From JAVJUS01 sp040220455 (lineage in GTDB: Bacteria > Pseudomonadota > Alphaproteobacteria > DSM-16000 > Inquilinaceae), in contig JAVJUS010000005.1 in NCBI GenBank assembly GCA_040220455.1, positions 124,001-188,000 on the forward strand: DNA of 64,000 bases, in the 5' to 3' direction. The notes beneath the pieces were generated by a model, which saw nothing but the letters and a program-made list of their open reading frames with translations, searched no databases and was not told the origin of the DNA. This document shows, piece after piece, positions 15,645 to 25,929 of the stretch. Made by a program: the position numbers and the translations under genes. How positions within the stretch are numbered: position 1 is the stretch's first letter; every line of letters begins with the position of its first letter.

Positions 15645-16883
15645 ATGCTGTCGGTTCCTCCCCCGCCGCCCGCGGGCGCTCGCCCTGCCCGGCCGGGACC
15701 GCGACCCCTCGCCCCGATCGCCATCCCGGCACGCGTGATCGCCGCCGCGGTGCTTCTCCTCGCCGGCCTCGCCGGCATCCCCCACGCCCGCGCGCAGGAC
15801 GCCGGGGCCGCGCCGCCGCCCACGGTCACCGTCGCGCCGCCCCTGGTGCGCGAGCTCGTCGAGTGGCAGGAGTTCACCGGCCAGTTCGCCGCCGTCGATA
15901 CGGTCGAGGTGCGCGCGCGGGTCAGCGGCTATCTGGAGCAGACGCGTTTCGACGACGGAGCCCTGGTCGCGGCCGGCGACCTGCTCTTCGAGATCGATCC
16001 CCGCCCCTTCCGCGCCGATCTGGACGCGGCCGAGGCGCGCCAGGCCTCCGCCGCCGCGCGGCTGGAGCTGGCCGAGCGCCAACTCGCCCGCGCGGAGAGC
16101 CTGCTGTCGACCAACAACATCCCCGAGGCGACCTATGACGAGCGCATCGGCGAAGTCCGCGTCGCCACCGCCGCCCTGCGCGAGGCCGACGCCGCGGTCG
16201 CCCGGGCCCGGCTCGACCTGGACTACACCCGGATCGCCGCGCCGATCGCCGGACGCATCGGGCGCGCGGAGATCAGCGTCGGCAACCTGGTGATCGGCGG
16301 CGCCGGCGGCGATGCCAACCGGCTGACGACCATCGTCTCGATCGACCCGATCTACTTCGAGTTCGACATGAGCGAGTCGGACTTCCTCGCCTATCAGCGC
16401 GCGGCGGCCGAGGGCGTCCTGCCGTCCCGCCGCGACGGCGGGATCGGCGTCGAGGCGCGGCTGTTCGACGAGCCCGGCAACTGGCCGTACAGCGGCGTGA
16501 TCGACTTCGTCGACAATCGCGTCGACCGGTCTTCGGGCACGATCCGCATGCGCGGCGTGTTCCCGAACCCGGACGGCTTCCTGACGCCGGGGCAGTTCGG
16601 CGTGCTGCGCCTGCCGGGCTCGCCGCTCTACGCCGCCATCCTGCTGCCCGACTCCGCGATCCTGTCGGACCAGGACCGCAAGATCGTGCTGACCGTCGGC
16701 GAGGGCGATATCGTCGTGCCCAGGATCGTGCGCCCCGGCCCGCGGGAGCTGGGCCTCAGGATCATCCGGCGCGGCCTCGAGCCGGACGACCGGGTGATTA
16801 TCGAGGGCGTCATGCACGCCCGCCCCGGCCAGCCCGTCACGCCGGAACCCGGCGAGGTCGTGCCGCCGGACCCGGCCGGCTGA
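15645..16883 (+). CDS. RND efflux periplasmic adaptor (membrane fusion protein)
   Basis: MFP of about 412 residues. After a basic/Pro-rich lead there is a signal segment (RVIAAAVLLLAGLAGIPHARAQ). The lipoyl halves (VSGYLEQTRFDDGALVAAGDLLFEIDPRPF and LDYTRIAAPIAGRIG) flank an alpha-helical hairpin rich in Ala/Arg/Glu. The C-terminal beta-barrel and membrane-proximal domains follow. It bridges the RND pump encoded 16 bp downstream to an outer-membrane channel. The start may be the GTG at 15639. No TolC/OprM-type gene is nearby, so an unlinked channel must be used. Confidence 0.92.
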   Translation: MLSVPPPPPAGARPARPGPRPLAPIAIPARVIAAAVLLLAGLAGIPHARAQDAGAAPPPTVTVAPPLVRELVEWQEFTGQFAAVDTVEVRARVSGYLEQTRFDDGALVAAGDLLFEIDPRPFRADLDAAEARQASAAARLELAERQLARAESLLSTNNIPEATYDERIGEVRVATAALREADAAVARARLDLDYTRIAAPIAGRIGRAEISVGNLVIGGAGGDANRLTTIVSIDPIYFEFDMSESDFLAYQRAAAEGVLPSRRDGGIGVEARLFDEPGNWPYSGVIDFVDNRVDRSSGTIRMRGVFPNPDGFLTPGQFGVLRLPGSPLYAAILLPDSAILSDQDRKIVLTVGEGDIVVPRIVRPGPRELGLRIIRRGLEPDDRVIIEGVMHARPGQPVTPEPGEVVPPDPAG

Positions 16884-16899
16884 CGCGCGGGCCACGCCG

Positions 16900-19800
16900 A
16901 TGAAAATGGCGCATTTCTGCATCGACCGGCCGATCTTCGCGACGGTCCTGTCGATCGTGATCCTGCTGGTCGGCGCGCTCGCCGCCACCGCGCTGCCGAT
17001 CGCCCAGTACCCGGAGATCGCGCCGCCGACGATCGTCGTCCGCGCGGCCTATCCGGGCGCCAACGCCGAGACCGTGGCGGAAACCGTCGCGACGCCGATC
17101 GAGCAGGAGATCAACGGCGTCGAGAACATGCTCTACCTGTCGAGCCAGTCGACCGGCGACGGGGCGCTGACGATCACCGTGACCTTCGCGCTCGGCACCG
17201 ATCTCGACGCCGCCCAGGTGCTCGTCCAGAACCGGGTCGCGGTCGCCGAGCCCCGGCTGCCGGAAAGCGTGCGCCGCCAGGGCGTGACGGTGACCAAGAG
17301 CTCGCCGGACATGCTGATGGTCATCCACCTGACCTCGCCTGACGGCTCGCGCGACCAGCTCTATCTCTCCAACTACGCCCGCCTGCAGATCCGCGACGTG
17401 CTCGCCCGGCTCGACGGGGTCGGCGACATCCAGATCGTCGGCGCGCGCGACTACGCCATGCGGATCTGGCTCGACCCGGAACGCATCGCCGCGCGCGGGC
17501 TGACCGCCGGCGAGATCGTCGCCGCCCTGCGCGCGCAGAACGTCGAGGTCGCGTCGGGCACGCTCAACCAGCCGCCGGTCCCCGACGAGGCGGCCTACCA
17601 GATCCCGGTGGAGACCCAGGGCCGCCTGGTCGAGGTCGACCAGTTCGAGCGCATCGCCGTGCGCACCGACGCCGACGGGCGCATCACCCGGCTGGGCGAC
17701 GTGGCGCGGGTCGAGGTCGGGGCCCAGGACTACGGCCAGATCGGCTACCTCGACGGCGGCGAGGCGGTGCCGATGCTGATCTTCCAGCGGCCGGGATCCA
17801 ACGCCCTGGACACGGCCGAGCGCCTGGTCGCCACCATGGAGGGGCTGAGTGCCGAGTTCCCGCTCGGCGTCGGCTACAGCATCGTCTACAACCCGACCGA
17901 ATTCATCGGCGAGTCGATCGACGAGGTCGTGCGCACGATCTTCGAGGCGGTCGCCCTCGTCATCCTGGTCATCGTCGTCTTCCTGCAGACCTGGCGTGCC
18001 TCGATCGTCCCGATCGTCGCCATCCCGGTCTCGCTGATCGGCACCTTCGCGGTGCTGGCGGCGCTCGGCTACTCGCTCAACACCCTGTCCCTGTTCGGCC
18101 TGGTGCTGGCCATCGGCATCGTCGTCGACGACGCCATCATCGTGGTCGAGAACGTGGAACGCCGACTGCGCGAGGGGCTCGCCCCGCGCGAGGCGGCACA
18201 CGCGACCATGGACGAGGTGTCGGGCGCGCTGGTCGCGACCTCGCTGGTGCTGATCTCGGTCTTCGTGCCGGCCGCCTTCCTGGGCGGCATCTCCGGGCAG
18301 TTCATGCGCCAGTTCGCCGTGACCATCGCCTCGGCGACGGCGATCTCGCTGTTCGTCTCGCTGACGCTGAGCCCGGCGCTCTGCGCGCTGCTGCTCAAGC
18401 GCCACGCCCAAGGCGAGCACGCGGGCTCGCCGTTGACGCGCCCCTTGCGCGCCTTCGCCCGCGGCTTCGACCGGGGATTCGACCGGCTGTCCGGCGGCTA
18501 CGGCGCGGCGACCCGGCGCCTGGTCCGCCTGCCGCTGATCGTCCTGGCGGTCTATGCCGGCCTCGTCGCCCTGACGGCATGGCAGTTCGACCGGGCGCCG
18601 ACGGGCTTCATCCCGGACCAGGACCAGGGCTACCTGATTACGGTGGTCCAGCTTCCGCCCGGCGCGTCGCTGGAGCGCACCGACGCGGTGGTCCGCGACG
18701 CCTCCGCGCGGCTGGCCGCGGTCGAGGGCATCGAGCACACGGTCGCCTTCGCCGGCTTCGACGGCGCGACCTTCACCGCCGCGCCGAACGCCGGGGCGAT
18801 CTTCTCCACCCTGGCGCCGTTCGAGGAGCGGCTGCCGGCCGGGCTCACGGCCGATCGCCTGCTGGGGCAGACCTATGCCGCGCTGGCCCCGATCCGCACG
18901 GCGGTGCTGTTCACCATCCCGCCGCCGCCGATCCAGGGCGTGGGCAATGCCGGCGGGTTCAAGATGATGATCCAGGACCGGCGCGGGCGGGGGCTCGTCG
19001 CGCTCGAGGAGGCGACGGGCGCCATGGTCGCCGGCGCCAACGCCCTGCCGGAGACGACCGCGGCCTTCTCCCTGTTCAACACGCGCACACCCCGGATCTA
19101 CGCCGATCTGGACCGGGTGCGGGCGGAGATCCTCGGCGTGCCCGCCGACCGCCTGTTCGAGACGCTGGAGGTCTATCTGGGCTCGGCCTATGTCAACGAC
19201 TTCACCTTCCTCGGCCGCAGCTACCGGGTCACGGCGCAGGCGGACGGCGGCTTCCGCGAGGAGGTCGGCGACATCGCCGATCTGCGCACGCGCAACGACC
19301 AGGGCCGGATGGTGCCGATCGGCGCCATCGCGAGCTTCCAAGACACCACCGGCCCGCACCGGGTCGCCCGCTTCAACCTGTACCCGGCCGCCGAACTCCA
19401 GGGCAACGTGACGCCGGGTGTCAGCACGGGCACGGCGCTGGTCGCGCTCGAAAGGCTGGCCGAGCGCACGCTGCCCGACGGCTTCGGCTACGCCTGGACG
19501 GAGCTGTCCTACCAGGAGCGCGAGGCGGCGGGCGATGGCGGGCTGATGGTATTCGTGCTGGCCGTCGTCTTCGTCTTCCTGGTGCTGGCCGCCCAGTACG
19601 AGAGCTGGAGCCTGCCGCTGGCGGTGGTCCTGATCGTGCCCATGTGCCTGCTGGCCGGCGTCACCGGCCTGATGATCCGCGGGCTGCCGATCGACGTGCT
19701 CTCCCAGGTCGGGTTCGTCGTGCTGGTCGGGCTCGCGGCGAAGAACGCGATCCTGATCGTCGAGTTCGCGCGCCAGGCCGAGGCCGCGGGCGAGGACCGC

Positions 19801-20070
19801 TTCGCCGCCGCCGTGGCCGCGGCGCGCACGCGCCTGCGCCCGATCCTGATGACCTCCTTCGCCTTCATCCTCGGTGTCGTGCCCCTGGTCATCGCCACCG
19901 GCGCGGGGGCGGAGATGCGCATCTCCCTCGGCACGGCCGTCTTCGCGGGCATGCTGGGCGTGACGGTCTTCGGGCTGATCTTCACGCCGGTCTTCTACAC
20001 CGCGCTGCGCGGCCTGTTCGCCCGGCGCCGGGCGGCGGCGACGGCCGGGGAGCCGGGCGCGGGTGATTGA
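16900..20070 (+). CDS. HAE1-type RND multidrug efflux pump
   Basis: Inner-membrane pump of 1056 residues, the normal AcrB/MexF size. FCIDRPIFATVLSIVILLVGA forms TM1. The proton-relay Asp pair lies in GIVVDDAIIVVENVERRL (about residues 407-408). The second half repeats the fold, with GLAAKNAILIVEFARQ in TM10. The large periplasmic loops are intact. It uses the proton gradient to export hydrophobic or amphiphilic compounds, with the adjacent adaptor. Some members export endogenous lipids or quorum signals, so drug export is only the default prediction. Confidence 0.95.
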   Translation: MKMAHFCIDRPIFATVLSIVILLVGALAATALPIAQYPEIAPPTIVVRAAYPGANAETVAETVATPIEQEINGVENMLYLSSQSTGDGALTITVTFALGTDLDAAQVLVQNRVAVAEPRLPESVRRQGVTVTKSSPDMLMVIHLTSPDGSRDQLYLSNYARLQIRDVLARLDGVGDIQIVGARDYAMRIWLDPERIAARGLTAGEIVAALRAQNVEVASGTLNQPPVPDEAAYQIPVETQGRLVEVDQFERIAVRTDADGRITRLGDVARVEVGAQDYGQIGYLDGGEAVPMLIFQRPGSNALDTAERLVATMEGLSAEFPLGVGYSIVYNPTEFIGESIDEVVRTIFEAVALVILVIVVFLQTWRASIVPIVAIPVSLIGTFAVLAALGYSLNTLSLFGLVLAIGIVVDDAIIVVENVERRLREGLAPREAAHATMDEVSGALVATSLVLISVFVPAAFLGGISGQFMRQFAVTIASATAISLFVSLTLSPALCALLLKRHAQGEHAGSPLTRPLRAFARGFDRGFDRLSGGYGAATRRLVRLPLIVLAVYAGLVALTAWQFDRAPTGFIPDQDQGYLITVVQLPPGASLERTDAVVRDASARLAAVEGIEHTVAFAGFDGATFTAAPNAGAIFSTLAPFEERLPAGLTADRLLGQTYAALAPIRTAVLFTIPPPPIQGVGNAGGFKMMIQDRRGRGLVALEEATGAMVAGANALPETTAAFSLFNTRTPRIYADLDRVRAEILGVPADRLFETLEVYLGSAYVNDFTFLGRSYRVTAQADGGFREEVGDIADLRTRNDQGRMVPIGAIASFQDTTGPHRVARFNLYPAAELQGNVTPGVSTGTALVALERLAERTLPDGFGYAWTELSYQEREAAGDGGLMVFVLAVVFVFLVLAAQYESWSLPLAVVLIVPMCLLAGVTGLMIRGLPIDVLSQVGFVVLVGLAAKNAILIVEFARQAEAAGEDRFAAAVAAARTRLRPILMTSFAFILGVVPLVIATGAGAEMRISLGTAVFAGMLGVTVFGLIFTPVFYTALRGLFARRRAAATAGEPGAGD

Positions 20071-20152
20071 CGCGGGCCGCCGCCCGGGCGTTGTGTAGGC
20101 GGGCTGCAGCCCTTTCCGAATCGCCGCCCCCTCCGAGTCATCGTCCGCCGCC

Positions 20153-21364
20153 ATGCCCGCCGAGCCGCCCCGATTGACCCTGCGCCAGGCCCGCCGCCTG
20201 GCGATCGCCGCCCAAGGCCTGGCGACCCGCCCGCCGGGCCGGATCGACCGGCGCCATCTGCGCGGCGCCGTCGACCGGCTGGGCGTCGTCCAGATGGACG
20301 CGGTCAACGTGGTCGCGCGGGCGCACGAGTTGACGCTGCACGCGCGGCTCGGCGCCGTTCCCTCCGCGGCGGCAGAGCGCGCGGCCTATGGCCGGGACCG
20401 GGCGTGCTTCGAATACTGGGGGCATGAGGCCTCGCTCCTGCCCCTCGACCTGCATTCCGCCTTCCGCTGGCGTATGGCCGACGCGCGCGACGGGCGCGGC
20501 GTCTACGGCCAGGTCGCCGCACTGGGGCGGGAGCGCCCGGACTATGTCCGCCGGATCCTGGACGAGGTGCGCGACCGCGGTCCGCTCGCCGCCTCCGACC
20601 TGGCCGACGGGGGCGAGCGGACCGGCCCCTGGTGGGGCTGGAGCGAGGGCAAGACGGCGCTGGAATGGCTGTTCTGGACGGGCGACCTGACCACCGCCCA
20701 CCGGCGCAACTTCGAGCGCGTGCTCGATCTCCCGGAGCGGGTGCTGCCGGCCGAGGTCCTCGACGCGCCGACGCCGGACCGGGCGCAGGCCCACCGCACG
20801 CTGCTCGCCCGCGCCGCCCGGGCGCTCGGCGTGGCGATGGAGGACGATCTCTTCGACTACTACCGCCTGCGCCCGGGCGAGGCACGCCCGCGCCTGGCCG
20901 AGCTGGTCGAGGACGGCACGCTGGTCGAGGCCCGGGTCGAGGGCTGGAGGAAGCCGGCTTATCTGGATGCCCGTGCGACGATCCCCCGGCGCGCCGCCGC
21001 GCGGGCCCTGCTCTGCCCCTTCGACCCGCTGATCTGGCACCGGCCGCGGGCCGAGCGGCTGTTCGGCTTCGACTACCGGCTGGAGATCTACAAGCCGGCC
21101 GGCCAGCGGCGCTTCGGCTACTATGTCCTGCCCTTCGTTCTGGGCGACCGGCCGGTCGCGCGCGTCGACCTCAAGGCCGCACGCGGCGACGGAAGGCTGC
21201 TGGTGCGCAGCGCGTTCGGCGAGACGGGCATCGATCCGGGTGCGACGGCCGCCGCGCTGGCCGAGAGCCTGCGCGCGATGGCCGGCTGGCTGGGGCTGGG
21301 CGCGATCCGGGTCGAGCACACCGGCGACCTGGCCGCCCCCTTGGCGCGGGAGATCGCGGGATGA
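20153..21364 (+). CDS. YcaQ-family winged-helix DNA glycosylase
   Basis: Protein of 403 residues of the HTH_42/YcaQ (AlkX) family, which unhooks interstrand DNA crosslinks and excises alkylated bases. The catalytic QxD motif is present as VVQMDAVNVV (Gln47, Asp49). The second family motif EYWGHEASLLP is near residue 87 and the WGWSEGKTALEWLFW winged-helix part near residue 160. The family's LCPFDPLIW and FDYRLEIYKP motifs are also intact. It is unrelated in function to its neighbours, but its stop overlaps the start of the epimerase gene, so the two may be co-transcribed. Confidence 0.9.
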   Translation: MPAEPPRLTLRQARRLAIAAQGLATRPPGRIDRRHLRGAVDRLGVVQMDAVNVVARAHELTLHARLGAVPSAAAERAAYGRDRACFEYWGHEASLLPLDLHSAFRWRMADARDGRGVYGQVAALGRERPDYVRRILDEVRDRGPLAASDLADGGERTGPWWGWSEGKTALEWLFWTGDLTTAHRRNFERVLDLPERVLPAEVLDAPTPDRAQAHRTLLARAARALGVAMEDDLFDYYRLRPGEARPRLAELVEDGTLVEARVEGWRKPAYLDARATIPRRAAARALLCPFDPLIWHRPRAERLFGFDYRLEIYKPAGQRRFGYYVLPFVLGDRPVARVDLKAARGDGRLLVRSAFGETGIDPGATAAALAESLRAMAGWLGLGAIRVEHTGDLAAPLAREIAG

Positions 21365-22332
21365 GCGACGGGCAGACGCACCGGCACGAGGATGACGGCG
21401 TCGTCCTCGTCACCGGGGCGAGCGGCTTCGTCGGCCGTCACGTCATGGCGGCGCTGGGGGCGCGGGCGGTGCCCCTGCGGGTCCGCGCGGGCGACGACAT
21501 CGACGCCGCACTCGTCCGTAGCGCGGCGTGCGGACCCGTGACGGCCGTGATCCATCTGGCCGCGCGCGCTCACCGGATGTCCGGGGACGAGGCCCGCGAC
21601 GCGGAGGCATTTCGTCGGGACAACGCGGCCTTGACGGCCGACCTCGCGGCGGCGGCGGCGGATCGCGGCATCCGACGCTTCGTTTTCCTGTCGACCATCG
21701 GGGTCCACGGCCCCCGGCCCGACGGCGTGCCGATCGGGCCGGAGACTCCGCCAGCCCCCTCGACCGCCTACGGCCATTCCAAACTGGAGGCCGAGCGGGC
21801 CCTGGCCCGGATCGCCTCGGACCGGGGGCTCGAGCCGATTATCGTCCGCGCGCCACTCGTCTACGGCGCCGGCGCGCCCGGCAACCTCGCCCGCCTGGCC
21901 TCCGCGATCGAAAGGGGCCTTCCCCTGCCGCTCGCCGCGATCCGCAACCGCCGCTCCCTGATCAATGTCGCGGACCTGGCGGAGCTGATGGTCGTGCTGG
22001 TGGATGCGGCGACGGTTCCGCCGTCACCTCTCCCAGTCGCCGACACCGAGGCGGTTTCGACGCCGCAAATCGTACGGACTCTGGCGGTAGCCCTGAACCG
22101 ACCGGCGCGGCTGGTCGCCGTCCCGCCCCGCATCCTGCGCGCGGTCCTGGCGGCCGCCGGGCGGCGCGCGATGGCCGAGCAACTCCTGGGCTCGCTGCAG
22201 GTCGACCCTTCCGCGATCATCGAGACCACCGGGTGGACGCCTCGGCGTGGGCTGCGCGAGGGCCTGTCTGCCCTGGCCCGGGCACGGCACGCGGATAACG
22301 GATCCGCGGTGGTGCGAAGCGGTTACCATTGA
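21361..22332 (+). CDS. NAD-dependent sugar epimerase/dehydratase
   Basis: Extended-SDR protein of 323 residues. The Rossmann motif VLVTGASGFVGRHV opens the protein. HLAARAHRM, FLSTIGVHG and the catalytic YGHSK follow. It resembles nucleotide-sugar 4-epimerases or 4-dehydrogenases of O-antigen loci (GalE/WbpV-like), and the preference cannot be fixed. The start overlaps the previous stop (ATGA). It heads a run of nucleotide-sugar genes to 25789, so it probably helps make a UDP-N-acetyl-sugar precursor. Confidence 0.85.
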   Translation: MSDGQTHRHEDDGVVLVTGASGFVGRHVMAALGARAVPLRVRAGDDIDAALVRSAACGPVTAVIHLAARAHRMSGDEARDAEAFRRDNAALTADLAAAAADRGIRRFVFLSTIGVHGPRPDGVPIGPETPPAPSTAYGHSKLEAERALARIASDRGLEPIIVRAPLVYGAGAPGNLARLASAIERGLPLPLAAIRNRRSLINVADLAELMVVLVDAATVPPSPLPVADTEAVSTPQIVRTLAVALNRPARLVAVPPRILRAVLAAAGRRAMAEQLLGSLQVDPSAIIETTGWTPRRGLREGLSALARARHADNGSAVVRSGYH

Positions 22333-22379
22333 TCTCGGCGGCCGATTGAGGGAATGAGGGGCCTGTACCGGGCAGCCGC

Positions 22380-24398
22380 GTGACCGCGGCACCGGCCGTC
22401 GAGGGGATTCGGGAATCGATGCGCGAGACGGAGCTGTTCCAGAGAAACCGGCATTTGCTGGCCTTCGCCCACGACCTGGCGATGACCGCCATCGGACTTC
22501 TGGCGGCCTATTACCTGCGCGTCGGCGAGCTCGTTCTTTCGGCTCGCTACATGAACCCCATGGCGGAGACGCTCGCGATCCTGCTCTGCATCGCCGGGGC
22601 GAGCTATCTCTCGATGGGCCTATATCGGGGTGTGTGGGCCTACGCCTCGACCCGCGACATGATGCAGATCATCAAGGCGGTGACCATCACCATCGCCGTC
22701 TTCACCCTGGCCGTCTTCCTCATCAACCGGCTCGGGGCGATGCCGCGCTCGGTACCGGTGATCCTGTGGTTCGTCCTGGTGGCTCTCCTGGGCGGGCCGC
22801 GTTTCCTCTACCGGCTGATCCGCGATCGTCGTTCGAGCCGGCGGGATGACGCGCACCGGCCTTGGACGCAGCGGATCCTGGTGATCGGCGCCAACGACGC
22901 GGCCGCGCTGTTCGTGCGATCCCTGGCCGGCGCCCATGGCCGGAATTTCGAGCCGGTCGGGCTGCTCGACGACAAGGGCCGGCGCGTCGGCCGGTCGATC
23001 CACGGCGTCCCTGTCCTGGGGACGATCGACGATGCAGAGGCCGTGCTCCGCCGCCTCACGGCCGAGGGGCGGGCGCCGCAGCGCCTGGTCCTGTCGCGGC
23101 CGCCCGCGGATTTTCCGGCCGAGCCGTTGCGCCGGCTGATCGCCCTGGCGGAGGCGTTCGGCCTCCCGCTCTCCCAGGCGCCGGATCCGGGCGACCTCCG
23201 CTCGGCAACGGAGAAGGACGGACCCGGCCTCAAGCCGATCAATGTCGAGGATCTGCTGGGCCGCCCCCAGGCGACGCTCGACCATTCGGCGATCTCCGAC
23301 CTGATCCGCGGTCGGAAGGTTCTGGTCACGGGCGCCGGCGGGACGATCGGCTCCGAGCTGGCCCGCCAGATCGCCCGGCTCGGACCGGCGCGGCTGGTCC
23401 TGCTCGACAACGGCGAATACAACCTCTACCGCATCGACGCGGAATTGCGCGGCATCACGGACGCCGGAGAGATCCGGCCCGTTCTGCGCGATGTCCGGGA
23501 CCAGCTGACGATCGATCGGCTGTTCGATGCCGAGGCGCCGGAAATCGTCTTCCACGCGGCCGCCCTGAAGCATGTGCCGATCGCGGAAGCCGAGCCGCGG
23601 GAGACGGCGGCGACCAACATCGTCGGGACCCGGAATGTCGCCGACGCCGCCGCTCGCATCCGGGCTCGGGCCCTGGTGCTGATCTCCACCGACAAGGCGA
23701 TCCGGCCGACCAGCGTGATGGGCGCTACGAAGCGCCTCGCTGAAGCCTATTGCCAGACGCTCGACCTGCAAGGGGCGTCGCGCGAGGGGGCGACCGCCAC
23801 GCGCTTCATGACCGTGCGGTTCGGCAACGTGCTCGGTTCCAGCGGGTCGGTCGTGCCGCTGTTCCGGCGCCAGCTCGAGGCCGGAGGACCGCTGACCGTC
23901 ACGCATCCGGACATGCGGCGCTACTTCATGACCGTCCGGGAGGCCGTGCAGCTCGTCCTCCAGGCTTCTGCCCACGGCCTTGCCCGCCCCGGCGAGGCCG
24001 GCCGGGTCTTCGTGCTCGACATGGGAGAGCCGGTGCGCATCGTCGATCTGGCGCGGCAGATGATCCTGCTCGCCGGACTGAAGCCTGACGAGGACATCAA
24101 GATCGCGTTCACCGGCCTGCGCCCGGGCGAGAAGCTGTTCGAGGAACTGCTCGATCCGGCGGAAGCTCCCGAGGCGAGCCAGGCGGACGGAGTTTTCGTG
24201 GTCAAGCCGCGCGTCATGGATCCGGCGCTCATGGAGCGGGCGCTCGGCACCCTGGAACGGGCCGTTCAGGATGGCGACGACGCCCGGATCCTGGCCATCC
24301 TCGCCAATATCGTTCCCGGCTATCGCGGCAGTGAGGCGGGGACGTCGCACGACACCCCGAAACACGGTGCCCGGCCCGAAATCCCCGCTGGCGACTGA
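22380..24398 (+). CDS. Membrane-bound UDP-N-acetylhexosamine 4,6-dehydratase (CapD/WbpM/FlaA1-like)
   Basis: Protein of 672 residues, the size of long CapD/WbpM/PglF enzymes. Four N-terminal TM segments (about residues 30-140) are followed by a CoA-binding-like Rossmann region (ILVIGANDAAALFVRSL) and then the catalytic SDR domain with VLVTGAGGTIGSELARQIA. The active site has the SxnMxxxK form of this subfamily (LISTDK and VMGATKRLAE), with Met in place of the usual SDR Tyr. It makes UDP-4-keto-6-deoxy-HexNAc, precursor of rare deoxy-amino sugars. The start is GTG at 22380 or ATG at 22419; the spacing after the epimerase is only 47 bp. Confidence 0.92.
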   Translation: MTAAPAVEGIRESMRETELFQRNRHLLAFAHDLAMTAIGLLAAYYLRVGELVLSARYMNPMAETLAILLCIAGASYLSMGLYRGVWAYASTRDMMQIIKAVTITIAVFTLAVFLINRLGAMPRSVPVILWFVLVALLGGPRFLYRLIRDRRSSRRDDAHRPWTQRILVIGANDAAALFVRSLAGAHGRNFEPVGLLDDKGRRVGRSIHGVPVLGTIDDAEAVLRRLTAEGRAPQRLVLSRPPADFPAEPLRRLIALAEAFGLPLSQAPDPGDLRSATEKDGPGLKPINVEDLLGRPQATLDHSAISDLIRGRKVLVTGAGGTIGSELARQIARLGPARLVLLDNGEYNLYRIDAELRGITDAGEIRPVLRDVRDQLTIDRLFDAEAPEIVFHAAALKHVPIAEAEPRETAATNIVGTRNVADAAARIRARALVLISTDKAIRPTSVMGATKRLAEAYCQTLDLQGASREGATATRFMTVRFGNVLGSSGSVVPLFRRQLEAGGPLTVTHPDMRRYFMTVREAVQLVLQASAHGLARPGEAGRVFVLDMGEPVRIVDLARQMILLAGLKPDEDIKIAFTGLRPGEKLFEELLDPAEAPEASQADGVFVVKPRVMDPALMERALGTLERAVQDGDDARILAILANIVPGYRGSEAGTSHDTPKHGARPEIPAGD

Positions 24399-24511
24399 CC
24401 CGGCGGCGCGGACTGCCGTAGATCACTTGCGCCAGCACGACGTCCGAACCAAGCCCGGCCCCGGCTTTCCGGGCCAACCACTGCCAATCTGCAAAGGCGG
24501 ACCCTCTCGAA

Positions 24512-25789
24512 ATGGAACGCATCGCGGTCATCGGGCTCGGCTATGTCGGACTGCCGGTCGCCCTCGCCTTCGCCCGGCACCACGCGTCGGTCATCGGCTT
24601 CGACATCAACCCGGAGCGCATCGCCGCGCTGCGCGCGGGCATCGACGCCACGGGCGAGGTGCCGGGCACCGCGCTCGCCCAAAGCCGGCTCGAGCTGAGC
24701 GACGATCCGGCCGACCTGGCCGGCGCAACGGCCTTCGTCGTAACCGTGCCCACCCCGGTGGACCGCGACCGGCAGCCCGACCTCGGTCCGCTGCGCCTCG
24801 CCTGCGAAACGATAGGCCCGCATCTTTCGACCGGAGCGCTGGTCGTCTTCGAGTCGACCGTCTACCCGAGTGTCACGGAGGATATCTGCGGCCCGTGGCT
24901 CGCCGCGGCATCGGGGCTGGCCCAAGGAAGCGGGTTCGTCCTCGGGTATTCGCCCGAACGGATCAATCCGGGCGACACCGAGCACACCTTCGAGCGTATC
25001 GTGAAGGTCGTCGCCGGCCAGGACGCCGAGACGCTGGAGCGGGTGGCGGCCCTCTACGGGCCGCTCGTAACGGCCGGTCTGCACCGCGCTCCGTCGATCA
25101 AGGTAGCCGAAGCCGCGAAGGTGATCGAGAACACCCAGCGCGATCTCAACATCGCGCTCATGAACGAGCTCGCCGTCATCTTCGACCGTATCGGCATCGC
25201 CAGCCGCGACGTCCTGGCGGCGGCGGGGACGAAGTGGAACTTCCTGCCGTTCACGCCGGGGCTGGTCGGCGGCCACTGCATCGGCGTCGATCCCTACTAC
25301 CTCACCGCTCTGGCGGGTCGGCTCGGCTACCACCCCGAGGTCATCCTCGCCGGTCGCCGCATCAACGACGCCATGGGCGCCTTCATCGCGGGCAAGACGG
25401 TCAAGATGCTGGTCGCCGGCGGCCATGCCGTGCCCGGCGCACGCGTCGGCATACTCGGCCTCACCTTCAAGGAGAATGTGAGCGACCTGCGCAATACGCG
25501 GGTGACCGACGTTGTCCGAGAGCTCGAGAGTTTCGGGATCGCCGTCTCCGTGCACGATCCCTTGGCCGATCCCGACGAGGCACGGGCACTGGTCGGGATG
25601 GAGCTGACCCCGTGGGAGGACCTGAAGGACCTGTCGGCCCTCGTCCTGGCCGTGCCGCACCGTGCTTACCTGGAGGCCGGTCCCGGGTCCCTGACGGCGC
25701 TGTTGCTGCCACGGGGACTAGTGATCGATGTCAAGTCCCGCCTCGACACGTCCGCCTTGCCGGAAAACCTGACCTACTGGAGCCCTTAG
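24512..25789 (+). CDS. UDP-N-acetylhexosamine 6-dehydrogenase (WecC/TviB/WbpO-like)
   Basis: Nucleotide-sugar dehydrogenase of 425 residues. The NAD motif IAVIGLGYVGLPVALAFA opens the protein. The central domain has KVIENTQRDLNIALMNE, and the catalytic Cys lies in LVGGHCIGVDPYYL near residue 258. The C-terminal UDP-binding domain has GLTFKENVSDLRNTRV. It oxidises C6 of a UDP-HexNAc to a uronic acid in two NAD-dependent steps. The sequence fits the HexNAc group (TviB/WbpO) better than UDP-glucose dehydrogenase (Ugd). It provides the uronate that the AsnB-like enzyme at 30711 could amidate, which is inference. Confidence 0.9.
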   Translation: MERIAVIGLGYVGLPVALAFARHHASVIGFDINPERIAALRAGIDATGEVPGTALAQSRLELSDDPADLAGATAFVVTVPTPVDRDRQPDLGPLRLACETIGPHLSTGALVVFESTVYPSVTEDICGPWLAAASGLAQGSGFVLGYSPERINPGDTEHTFERIVKVVAGQDAETLERVAALYGPLVTAGLHRAPSIKVAEAAKVIENTQRDLNIALMNELAVIFDRIGIASRDVLAAAGTKWNFLPFTPGLVGGHCIGVDPYYLTALAGRLGYHPEVILAGRRINDAMGAFIAGKTVKMLVAGGHAVPGARVGILGLTFKENVSDLRNTRVTDVVRELESFGIAVSVHDPLADPDEARALVGMELTPWEDLKDLSALVLAVPHRAYLEAGPGSLTALLLPRGLVIDVKSRLDTSALPENLTYWSP

Positions 25790-25929
25790 TACATTCCGCG
25801 TCCGAACAGGCATGGATCGTATGGCGTCGGGTCGCCTGGCACGATCAGGCGCCCCGTTGACACTCACGCTGCCGCGCCGTCGAATACGGGGCCGTGCCAT
25901 GCCATCGCCTGCGTCAACGGGAGCCCGCC

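Noticed and set aside
16837..20307. A 1156-codon open frame antisense to the RND pump
   Set aside because: High GC at third positions leaves antisense frames open; the composition is shadow-like (Arg/Asp/Gly/His repeats, no fold motifs) and the sense strand encodes a clear RND pump.
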